Translations under genes and position numbers: made by a program | Assembly: GCA_003660605.1 (NCBI GenBank) | Contig: QMUN01000051.1 | Span: forward strand, 1 to 6,131 | Reading direction: 5' to 3' | Source: Thermococci archaeon | GTDB taxonomy: Archaea; Methanobacteriota_B; Thermococci; Methanofastidiosales; B48-G16 | DNA: 6,131 nucleotides | In this document: positions 1 through 5,690 of the stretch, in pieces | Numbering within the stretch: the first letter of the stretch is position 1 | How the letters are laid out: each line of letters opens with the position of its first letter | Notes under the pieces: generated by a model | Told to the model about the DNA's origin: nothing | Database searches by the model: none | What the model saw: the letters and a program-made list of their open reading frames with translations, nothing else

Positions 1-597
1 AAGAAAAAAGAACTTTCGAAGGTTAAAGATATGGCAAAAGGCGAAAAAGAAAAGATGGAAGAGTATAAAGAACTGAAAAAACAGTTTAAAAAGATAGAAA
101 ATGAAATTTACAGTACAATTGCACCACTGAAAAGAGAAATGAGAAAACTGGAAAAGATCGTTACAGACAAAAAACTAAAAAAACAGATTCAGGAGTATAT
201 AGAATTCCCTGTAAAAACTTTCTTAAACGACTCTGATCTAAATGTTTTTCGGGAATCCATCCCTAATATCGAAAAAATAGAAAAAAATCCGCGCAAAAGA
301 GAGAAAATACTCAGATTGATAGAGTATGTCTTGGATGGAAATCTAGAAGATAAAAAAAAGGAGTATATGGCGTATAAGGAAAAGGTAGATTCTTTCGTAA
401 TAACAAGCAGAGAAGAAAATAAGGAGGGAATAATAAAAAGAAAGATAGACAATCTGCAATCCGAAATTATAAAAAGTGAAGAGAAAATCAAAAATCTTGA
501 AACGAAAAATGATCTGCTTCAGAAAGAAATCTTAAAATCAGAAGAAGATATAATAGAAATTTTGGAAAAAGACCTCGATGTAAAGGTGCAGGAATGA
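1..597 (+). CDS. Charged coiled-coil protein of unknown function, 5' end cut by the window
   Basis: I do not recognise a defined family. The frame is open from base 1 with the same Lys/Glu-rich composition, so the gene probably begins outside the window. The first ATG inside, at 31, would give 188 residues but has no convincing Shine-Dalgarno. Numbering from that ATG, residues 1-55 and about 133-182 are Lys/Glu-rich helices with hydrophobic residues every three to four positions, as in coiled coils. The middle (about 56-125) is less regular and contains an APLKR segment (31-35), a YIEFPVKTFL stretch (56-65) and a short IleArgLeu-type helix near 93-101; it could be a small globular part. There is no Cys or Trp, signal peptide or membrane segment, so it is likely cytoplasmic. 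Automatic annotation might call it SMC- or SbcC-like, but that would rest on composition only. Its TGA overlaps the ATG of the downstream protease by 4 bases, so the two are probably translated together. Being a gene is well supported; function is unknown. Confidence 0.8.
   Translation, partial: KKKELSKVKDMAKGEKEKMEEYKELKKQFKKIENEIYSTIAPLKREMRKLEKIVTDKKLKKQIQEYIEFPVKTFLNDSDLNVFRESIPNIEKIEKNPRKREKILRLIEYVLDGNLEDKKKEYMAYKEKVDSFVITSREENKEGIIKRKIDNLQSEIIKSEEKIKNLETKNDLLQKEILKSEEDIIEILEKDLDVKVQE
585..588 (+). promoter_or_regulatory. Ribosome binding site inside the upstream gene, for the presenilin-like protease
   Basis: GGTG sits 5 bases before the ATG at 594, inside the last codons of the coiled-coil gene. 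GGTG is part of the sequence complementary to the archaeal 16S rRNA 3' end. Together with the ATGA stop/start overlap at 594-597 it supports this start and coupled translation. Confidence 0.6.
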
Positions 598-1352
598 AAG
601 ATAAGGCTTTCATTCTATTTAATTTTCTAATTGTACAATTTTTTGGCCTCCTTGTAACACAAAAATTCTTTAAAAGGGAAATAGTTATTATAGAAGGAGG
701 ATCAAATCCATCCACGTCTTTTTATTTATTTTTTGTCATATTAATTGCATCTGCCTTTGTTCTCGCACTGATAAAACTCAACCTCAGCAAATTTTTGTAT
801 TATTTTGTGGATTATTTCGGATTGTTTCTTATGAACTATTATGTTTTCACATTTTTTATAGGAATGTATCTCTCTATAGCTTTTTCATTCGCCGTTGTAT
901 TTATAAGGTTCAAACTCAGAAGATGGTATGTCCTGAATTACTGCACTATAATACTATCTGTTGGTGTTGTTTCTTTCTTAGGGACGTCTTTAAAACCTCT
1001 CATTATAGCTATTCTAATGATTTTACTCTCGTTTTATGACCTTGTCTCTGTTAGAAAGACAGGGCATATGATTACTCTGGCTGATGATGTGGTAGAAAAG
1101 GGAGGAAGCCAGGTTTTCAGGGGAAAAATAGGAGATGAGACTATAATCCTGGGAGCAGCAGATATTATTTTTCCAAATCTATTGATAATCTCCGTTTACT
1201 ACAACTATGGATTTATGCCTTATCTTATAACATCCTTTTTCTCATTATTTGGACTTCTGCTGGCTACAAGATTCTATGAAAAAGAGGGTATACCAGCAAT
1301 GCCCTTCGCTTCCTTCGGTGTTCTCGGATTTTTGATATCCTCCTTTTTATGA
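594..1352 (+). CDS. Presenilin/signal peptide peptidase-like intramembrane aspartyl protease (A22 type, archaeal PSH-like)
   Basis: Predicted to cut membrane-spanning protein segments within the lipid bilayer; natural substrates of archaeal members are largely unknown. The 252-residue protein is almost entirely hydrophobic, with about nine likely membrane helices: roughly 6-23, 43-61, 67-85, 86-104, 113-130, 133-152, 184-202, 206-224 and 235-251. This matches the helix count of the archaeal presenilin homologue. The two catalytic Asp candidates are D149 in the YD motif (Y148-D149, helix 6) and D190 at the start of helix 7. The PAL-like motif is P234-A235-M236 at the start of helix 9. Residues 153-183 form the hydrophilic loop between helices 6 and 7. 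The second motif reads GAAD (187-190) rather than GxGD, so the glycine next to the catalytic Asp is alanine. The gene overlaps both neighbours by 4 bases. Family assignment is strong from the YD, xxD and PA motif order and topology; activity is inferred. Confidence 0.87.
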   Translation: MKDKAFILFNFLIVQFFGLLVTQKFFKREIVIIEGGSNPSTSFYLFFVILIASAFVLALIKLNLSKFLYYFVDYFGLFLMNYYVFTFFIGMYLSIAFSFAVVFIRFKLRRWYVLNYCTIILSVGVVSFLGTSLKPLIIAILMILLSFYDLVSVRKTGHMITLADDVVEKGGSQVFRGKIGDETIILGAADIIFPNLLIISVYYNYGFMPYLITSFFSLFGLLLATRFYEKEGIPAMPFASFGVLGFLISSFL

Positions 1353-1978
1353 AAGCATTGAAAGATCTATACTTCCTCTTAAACAGAGGATACAAAAAAG
1401 ATATTGCTGTAAAGTTTGTCAGTGATCACTATAGACTAAAGAAGAAAGATAGATATAAACTTATGAGGATCGTTTTCTCAGAAAGAGAAATAGAGAGTGT
1501 AAAAAGAAAAAAATGCGAGATAAAGGATATAAAAAATAAATCTTTGGCTGTAGATGGTTACAATGTTCTTATTACCACGGAGTCTGTACTTGAAAATAAA
1601 GCTTTTCTCTGTTTTGATGGCGTAATAAGGGACACGAGAGGAATATTCAAAAAATATAAGTTCACTGAGAGAAGTAACGAAGCTCTCGAGAAAATATTTT
1701 TGTTGTTTAGAAAATATCCTCCTAAAGAAGCTTTATTCTTTTTTGATGTTCAGATAAGCAAAAGTGGAGAGCTTTGCTCCCTCATAAGAGAGAATCTTGA
1801 AAAATACAATCTGAGAGGAGATGCTAAAGCTGTAAAAAATGTAGATTATACATTAAAAAAGCTTCAGATGCTGACAGCTACAAACGATTCGGCCATTATA
1901 AAATATCTTGAGAATTTTGTAGACATCCCGAAGTGGATATGGGAACGTATGAAACTGGTTACAAACTCACAGAGATAA
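1349..1978 (+). CDS. DUF434 / COG2454-type protein with a PIN-like C-terminal domain
   Basis: A 209-residue soluble protein that I recognise as the archaeal DUF434 family (COG2454), for which I know no established function. Residues 1-55 form a basic helical N-terminal part typical of DUF434. The rest carries the family's conserved blocks: AVDGYNVLIT (67-76), FDGVIRDTRG (89-98), FFFDVQISKSGE (130-141) and ATNDSAII (177-184). Asp residues at the ends of predicted hydrophobic strands (D69, D90, D95, D133, D166, D180) resemble the acidic cluster of PIN/NYN-like nucleases, so a metal-dependent RNase role is a reasonable but unproven inference. The length looks complete. Its ATG overlaps the protease stop (ATGA) and has no obvious Shine-Dalgarno (a CTCCTTTTT stretch precedes it), so translation probably depends on the upstream gene. 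It is the last gene of the trio; 79 bases and a new promoter separate it from the next gene. Family confidence is high, function low. Confidence 0.85.
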   Translation: MKALKDLYFLLNRGYKKDIAVKFVSDHYRLKKKDRYKLMRIVFSEREIESVKRKKCEIKDIKNKSLAVDGYNVLITTESVLENKAFLCFDGVIRDTRGIFKKYKFTERSNEALEKIFLLFRKYPPKEALFFFDVQISKSGELCSLIRENLEKYNLRGDAKAVKNVDYTLKKLQMLTATNDSAIIKYLENFVDIPKWIWERMKLVTNSQR

Positions 1979-1995
1979 AGGGATCACAATACGTA

Positions 1996-2012
1996 AACAA
2001 AACGTTTATAAA
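1996..2012 (+). promoter_or_regulatory. Archaeal BRE/TATA promoter for the metallopeptidase gene
   Basis: An A-rich BRE-like stretch (ACAAAAC) is followed by TTTATAAA at 2005-2012. A start site about 25 bases downstream would fall near 2031-2035 and give a leader of roughly 25 bases before the ATG at 2058. The element matches the acs promoter closely (ACAAAAC, one base, TTTA, then an A/T-rich run; 14 of 18 aligned positions by eye), which supports both. Confidence 0.55.
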
Positions 2013-2023
2013 TCGTGAACGAT
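2012..2023. repeat. 12-bp dyad just downstream of a TATA box, possible operator
   Basis: ATCGT and ACGAT form perfect 5-base arms around a 2-base centre (GA). The dyad begins at the last base of the TATA box at 2005-2012 and ends before the predicted start site, where an archaeal repressor would block polymerase. Five-base arms occur by chance at about this frequency in a few hundred bases, so this is only a candidate. Confidence 0.25.
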
Positions 2024-2057
2024 CTCTGCAAGAAAAGATAAAGAAGATCTGATTGAT

Positions 2058-2723
2058 ATGAAAAACATAGAAATAGAAGGAAAGAAAATCTCTTTTGAAG
2101 TGAAAAGCAAGGATGTTCGTTACGTTTACTTAAAACTAAAACCGGATTTTTCCTTACAGGTCACTGTTCCGAGAAACAGAGATGTAGATATTAACAAAAT
2201 TTTAGAAAAAAAGCGACCATGGCTTGAGAAAAAAGTTAGAGAGATCTCTCAAAAGATAAAAATCTTTGATAAAAATACTGTTCTATACAGGGGAGAGCGA
2301 TTTGAAATAAAAACTTATTATGTAAAAAATCCTGAAAAGAGAATAAGGTTATATAAAAAGGTAGCTTTTGTGTATGAAGATTCCGATAAAAAGAAGGAGG
2401 AAATATTGATGGAATTTTTGGAAAGGGAAACAATGAAATATGTTAAAGAGAGAGTTGAAGAATTTAAAAACGAGTTGAATGTAACTTATTCCTCTATTTC
2501 AACAAAAAATATGAAAAAATGGGGATACTGTACAAAAGATGGGAAAATTTCCTTTAACTGGAGACTCATTTGCTTGCCCGAACGCATTGCGGATTACATT
2601 ATTTTTCACGAACTCCTTCATCTGAGGCATTTCAATCATTCGAAACAATTCAGAAGTGAAATGGAAAAATATTTCGTAGATTCCAGGGAGATTAAAAAAA
2701 CGTTAAAAAGGTATTATTCTTAG
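2058..2723 (+). CDS. YgjP-type zinc metallopeptidase (DUF45, COG1451; SprT/M48-like)
   Basis: A 221-residue soluble protein of the YgjP/DUF45 family, predicted zinc-dependent proteases with a SprT- or M48-like catalytic core. Substrates of most members are not established. The zinc site is HELLH at 184-188, with the third ligand probably H194 in the NHSKQF block (193-198). Upstream, the family block KKWGYCTKDGKISFNWRLI (about 153-171) corresponds to the usual RWGSC...ISFNWRL signature, including the conserved Trp, Gly and Cys and the FNWRL strand. The N-terminal 50 residues hold the typical beta-rich segment (YVYLKLKPDFSLQVTVPR), followed by KRPWLEKK (52-59), another hallmark. There is no signal peptide or membrane segment, so the protein is cytoplasmic. 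Length is near the family norm and the protein looks intact. The ATG at 2058 has only a weak Shine-Dalgarno; no better start precedes the first conserved block. It has its own TATA box and seems to be a single-gene unit. Confidence 0.88.
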   Translation: MKNIEIEGKKISFEVKSKDVRYVYLKLKPDFSLQVTVPRNRDVDINKILEKKRPWLEKKVREISQKIKIFDKNTVLYRGERFEIKTYYVKNPEKRIRLYKKVAFVYEDSDKKKEEILMEFLERETMKYVKERVEEFKNELNVTYSSISTKNMKKWGYCTKDGKISFNWRLICLPERIADYIIFHELLHLRHFNHSKQFRSEMEKYFVDSREIKKTLKRYYS

Positions 2724-2761
2724 ACACATTAGGAATATCTGAAAAACTCCACAAAAGAAAG

Positions 2762-2771
2762 TTTTAAATAA
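2762..2771 (+). promoter_or_regulatory. TATA box of a leaderless promoter for the P-loop ATPase gene
   Basis: TTTTAAATAA, preceded by the purine-rich BRE-like GAAAG, is centred about 25 bases before the ATG at 2792. That spacing puts the transcript start at or within a base or two of the start codon. No Shine-Dalgarno lies between, as expected for a leaderless mRNA. Confidence 0.65.
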
Positions 2772-2791
2772 TTTGAAAACCTAATTTTATC

Positions 2792-3547
2792 ATGCCTCCA
2801 GAGAGAGAAGAGCTCATGAAAAGATTAAAGCTCTCACAGATAGACATAGAGAGAACTGCTGATAAAATAGTAGATGAGTTTAAAACAGGCAAATTAGTAA
2901 AAATGGAACTTCAAGAGGAGAACATAACTGATAAAATCCTTGCAAATCAAAGTATCTTGATATTCGGTCCGCAGATGGTAGGAAAATCTATATTTGCCCA
3001 TCAGTTGGTTCTGAACTCTATAAGGGCCGGTAAAAAATGCGTTTTTATCTCTAAAAATGTATATAAAATTAAAAAAACAGGAATGTTGCTTAAAAGGGAC
3101 ATAAGCAAATATTCAAGTCTATTCTTGATTGAAGTTCCTGAAAGAGGAGATCTATTCTTTTTGCCTTTAGAAATCCTTCATGCAGGTTTAAAACTGAAGT
3201 ATATAGACCTGATAATCTTTGATTCTATGACACATCTGTCCTTCACCACCAATTTTTTTATATTTTTTGAAAAATATTTGAAAGAAACTACAAAAATGAA
3301 TATAAAAACCGCATTATCTTTAACAGAAACATATGAAACTCGTCATATAATAGAGAGACTGAGGTATTTATTCGATTGTTCAGTAAAATTCAATTACAAC
3401 AATACAGTGGAGGTAAACGCAGATGATATAGGTCATAAATCTTATAAATTTTCGGTGGTGAAACAAAAAATCATTTTTGAGAAAGAAGTTGAAACTATTC
3501 CTGAGAAAGCATTTAAATCCCCCAGAGATATTATAAAGGGGCATTGA
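2792..3547 (+). CDS. RecA/KaiC-like P-loop ATPase domain protein, function unknown
   Basis: A 251-residue soluble protein with a single RecA-fold ATPase domain. Walker A is GPQMVGKS (59-66). The next strand reads CVFIS (83-87). The Walker B strand is DLIIFDSMTHL (139-149), ending in D144, with the Ser after it also typical of the RecA/KaiC group. About 50 N-terminal residues before the ATPase strand are helical and charged. The C-terminal part ends in a beta-rich segment (about 195-235), as in single-domain KaiC-like proteins of archaea. KaiC-type enzymes carry a pair of Glu after the second strand (TFEE/STEE) for water activation. Here the place reads SKNVYK with no acidic residue until D103, so hydrolysis may be weak or use another residue. 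An in-frame TGA at 2774-2776 excludes a longer start, and the leaderless promoter fits the ATG at 2792. It stands alone, convergent with acs. The fold is well supported; a specific role (signalling, motility, repair) cannot be chosen. Confidence 0.78.
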   Translation: MPPEREELMKRLKLSQIDIERTADKIVDEFKTGKLVKMELQEENITDKILANQSILIFGPQMVGKSIFAHQLVLNSIRAGKKCVFISKNVYKIKKTGMLLKRDISKYSSLFLIEVPERGDLFFLPLEILHAGLKLKYIDLIIFDSMTHLSFTTNFFIFFEKYLKETTKMNIKTALSLTETYETRHIIERLRYLFDCSVKFNYNNTVEVNADDIGHKSYKFSVVKQKIIFEKEVETIPEKAFKSPRDIIKGH

Positions 3548-3584
3548 AGAAAAAGAGATTTTATAGATATAACTCTTCAGAAAT

Positions 3585-3591
3585 AAAAAAA
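3585..3591 (-). terminator. Poly-T terminator of acs
   Basis: Seven A on the plus strand read as TTTTTTT about 14 bases after the acs stop codon on the minus strand. Runs of T without a required hairpin are the usual archaeal termination signal. The 57-base convergent gap has no comparable T-run for the ATPase gene on the plus strand, only TTTT near 3559-3562. Confidence 0.55.
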
Positions 3592-3604
3592 TAGAAAGGG
3601 ATTA

Positions 3605-5572
3605 TTATCCCTTCACCTGTTTCTCAAGTTTTGCAACGCTTTCTGGATTGAGCAGTGTTGTCGTATCTCCCACAGACTGTCCGTGAACAAGACTCCTGAG
3701 AATTCTTCTCATTATCTTTCCACTTCTTGTTTTTGGGAGATCTCCAAAGAATATATTTTCAGGTCTAGCTGTCGGTCCTATCTTTGTTCTAACCAATGCT
3801 ATAAGTTCTTTCTTTAGTTCTTCCGAAGGTTCGTACCCTCCTTTAAGTACCACGAAAGCTATTGGAACCTCTCCTTTGATTTTGTGTGGAGCACCGACCA
3901 CAGCTGATTCTGCAACAGCTTCATGCTCTGTCAGTACCCCCTCCACTTCAGTGGTCGAGAGTCTGTGTCCTGCCACCTTCATGACATCGTCTACCCTTCC
4001 CGTAATTTTTATCACGTTCAGTTCTCTATCAAATATCATTGAACCATCGTTTGTAAAGTATATTTTATTCCCAAACTTTGACCAGTATGTCTCTTTGTAC
4101 TTTTCAGGATCCTTCCATATGCCTCTCAACATTCCAGGAGCAAAAGGGGCTAAATGTACAAGGTACCCTGAACATTTTTCATCTGTAATCTCCTTACCTT
4201 CCTCGTCGTATATCGCAAATCTTGTTCCAGGCAATGTTCTTCCAGCAACTCCTGGGATAAATGGACCTATTCCCGGTAACGAATTTACTAATGTTCCACC
4301 TGTCTCTGTCTGCCACCATGTATCGATTATAGGGCATCTTCCTCCTCCTATTTTATTGAAATACCAGTACCATGAGTCCCTGTCTATGGGTTCACCTACT
4401 GTTCCGAGAAGTCTCAATGAAGAGAGATCGTGCTTTTCCACCCATTCATCTCCAGATTTGATAAACATCCTTATTGCTGTGGGTGCTGTGTATAGTACTG
4501 TCACGCCATATTTTTCAATTATATCCCACCATCTATCTGGATTGGGATAATCTGGTGCCCCCTCGTAAATAAGTATAGTTGATCCCAATGCAAAGGGTCC
4601 GTAGCAGTTGTAAGTATGACCTGTTACCCATCCTATGTCTGCAGTACAGAAGAATATATCCTCATCGTGGAGATCGAAATCCCACTTTGTAGTCCAGTAT
4701 GCCTGGGTCATATATCCTCCTGTTTCGTGAACAATACCTTTAGGTTTACCTGTCGTCCCGGAGGTATATAAGGTATATAGAACATCCTCACTCTCCATGA
4801 TTTCAGGTTCGCAGTAATTATCCACATCTTTAATGACATCATCCCACCATATGTCTCTATCCTGATTCATCTCAACATTTATCTCTTCACCGATTCTCTT
4901 CACCACTATGATTTTCTCCACTTTTGTTCCCTCAACAGCTACGTCTGCATTTTTCTTTAAGTTCAGTGGTTTCCCTCTTCTATAGTAGCCGTCCGCTGTA
5001 ATTAATATCTTTGCTTCTGCATCTATAAGTCTTGATTTCAACGAATCTGAACTGAAAGCTGAAAAGACAACACTATGGACCGCCCCAATTCTCGCACATG
5101 CGAGCATTGCAATAACGACCTCAGGAATCATCGGTAAATATATCCCAACTCTGTCTCCTTTTTTTACACCGAGCTTTTTCAATGCGTTGGCAAACTTGTT
5201 TACTTCTCTATAAAGATTGTAATACGTAAATACTCTTGTATGCTCCTCGGGAAGCTCAGGCACCCAGATCAATGCTGCTTTATTTTTTCTCCATGTCTTG
5301 ATATGCCTGTCAAGACAGTTGTAAGACGCGTTTATTTTTCCCCCTATGAACCATTTGTAGTATGGAGGATTCCATTCAAAAACTTTTTTGAAGTTGTCTT
5401 CAAACCAATCGAGACCTTCCTTTGCTCTCTCAGCCCAGAATTTTTCAGGATCCTTGAGAGATTTCTCGTATATGCCAGGATCGCTCTCCCACGCTATTTT
5501 TTTCATCTCCTCAGAAGGCCAGAATACATCTTTTCTTTTGGGATCTTTCTCAATCCATTTCACATTCTTCAT
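3605..5572 (-). CDS. acs: Acetyl-CoA synthetase, AMP-forming (acetate-CoA ligase)
   Basis: Converts acetate, ATP and CoA to acetyl-CoA, AMP and diphosphate through an acetyl-adenylate in the cytoplasm, for acetate assimilation or salvage. The 655 residues match the usual length. Motifs in order: the N-terminal Acs domain (about 1-105), the adenylate-forming P-loop [11 protein letters not shown] (269-279), [12 protein letters not shown] (310-321), LLGTVGEPI (388-396), [10 protein letters not shown] (417-426; the second Trp limits the pocket to acetate-sized substrates), YFTNDG with the ribose-binding D509, the hinge [13 protein letters not shown] (525-537) and [11 protein letters not shown] (613-623). 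K619 is the catalytic Lys of the C-terminal domain, the acetylation site in bacterial homologues. Small departures are TND where most have TGD, and VMKVAGHR where most have a VxNVSGHR form. The ATG at 5572 has AGGAGGT 7 bases upstream. G+C is about 38-47% in sampled lines, clearly above the neighbours, possibly from codon selection for high expression or from transfer. Family assignment is essentially certain; preference for propionate is a minor alternative. Confidence 0.97.
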   Translation of the reverse strand: MKNVKWIEKDPKRKDVFWPSEEMKKIAWESDPGIYEKSLKDPEKFWAERAKEGLDWFEDNFKKVFEWNPPYYKWFIGGKINASYNCLDRHIKTWRKNKAALIWVPELPEEHTRVFTYYNLYREVNKFANALKKLGVKKGDRVGIYLPMIPEVVIAMLACARIGAVHSVVFSAFSSDSLKSRLIDAEAKILITADGYYRRGKPLNLKKNADVAVEGTKVEKIIVVKRIGEEINVEMNQDRDIWWDDVIKDVDNYCEPEIMESEDVLYTLYTSGTTGKPKGIVHETGGYMTQAYWTTKWDFDLHDEDIFFCTADIGWVTGHTYNCYGPFALGSTILIYEGAPDYPNPDRWWDIIEKYGVTVLYTAPTAIRMFIKSGDEWVEKHDLSSLRLLGTVGEPIDRDSWYWYFNKIGGGRCPIIDTWWQTETGGTLVNSLPGIGPFIPGVAGRTLPGTRFAIYDEEGKEITDEKCSGYLVHLAPFAPGMLRGIWKDPEKYKETYWSKFGNKIYFTNDGSMIFDRELNVIKITGRVDDVMKVAGHRLSTTEVEGVLTEHEAVAESAVVGAPHKIKGEVPIAFVVLKGGYEPSEELKKELIALVRTKIGPTARPENIFFGDLPKTRSGKIMRRILRSLVHGQSVGDTTTLLNPESVAKLEKQVKG

Positions 5573-5579
5573 CGTTTGT

Positions 5580-5586
5580 ACCTCCT
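5580..5586 (-). promoter_or_regulatory. Strong Shine-Dalgarno of acs
   Basis: On the minus strand the sequence is AGGAGGT, 7 bases before the acs ATG. It is the strongest ribosome binding site in the window and fixes the start. The leaderless ATPase and SAM hydrolase genes have nothing similar. Confidence 0.85.
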
Positions 5587-5629
5587 ATGTACTCAAAATT
5601 TTTATTTAATTGTCGATAGTAAAAATGGT

Positions 5630-5643
5630 ATTTAAATGTTTTG
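5630..5643 (-). promoter_or_regulatory. BRE/TATA promoter of acs
   Basis: On the minus strand ACAAAAC (BRE-like) precedes TTTAAATA (5630-5637). A start site about 25 bases downstream would lie near 5606-5610, leaving a leader of about 35 bases that carries the Shine-Dalgarno. A second A/T-rich candidate, TTAAATAA at 5602-5609, would start transcription too close to the ribosome binding site and is less likely. Confidence 0.6.
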
Positions 5644-5660
5644 TGTTGTACACGTAAAAC

Positions 5661-5670
5661 TAATTAATAA
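5661..5670 (+). promoter_or_regulatory. TATA-like box for the SAM hydrolase gene, probably leaderless
   Basis: TAATTAATAA, preceded by the A-rich GTAAAAC, is centred about 25 bases before the ATG at 5691, so the transcript would start at or very near the start codon. It shares the 118-base divergent gap with the acs promoter; the two TATA boxes lie about 30 bases apart. The match to a TATA consensus is moderate. Confidence 0.5.
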
Positions 5671-5690
5671 ATTGGTGCAGATTATATTAA

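Noticed and set aside
189..491. Minus-strand open frame in the coiled-coil gene, apparently membrane-like
   Set aside because: Its Ser/Phe/Leu-rich composition is just the complement of Lys/Glu codons on the coding strand.
1..597. The coiled-coil protein as an SMC or Rad50 fragment
   Set aside because: No ATPase head, signature motif or hinge is visible; similarity would rest on Lys/Glu-rich heptads only.
2792..3547. The ATPase as a circadian KaiC or as the RadA recombinase
   Set aside because: It has only one domain, lacks the KaiC Glu pair, and lacks RadA's N-terminal helix-hairpin-helix region and recombinase motifs.
3545..3579. TGAAGA ... TCTTCA inverted repeat after the ATPase stop, as a hairpin terminator
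   Set aside because: The arms are 6 bases with a 23-base loop and no T-run follows on the plus strand; the pairing is easily explained by chance.
3876..4550. A 224-codon plus-strand open frame inside acs
   Set aside because: It is antisense to strongly conserved Acs motifs and encodes no recognisable protein; it is a shadow of the acs reading frame.
5240..5635. Plus-strand open frames opposite the acs 5' end
   Set aside because: They run through the acs start, Shine-Dalgarno and TATA box and show no family motif.
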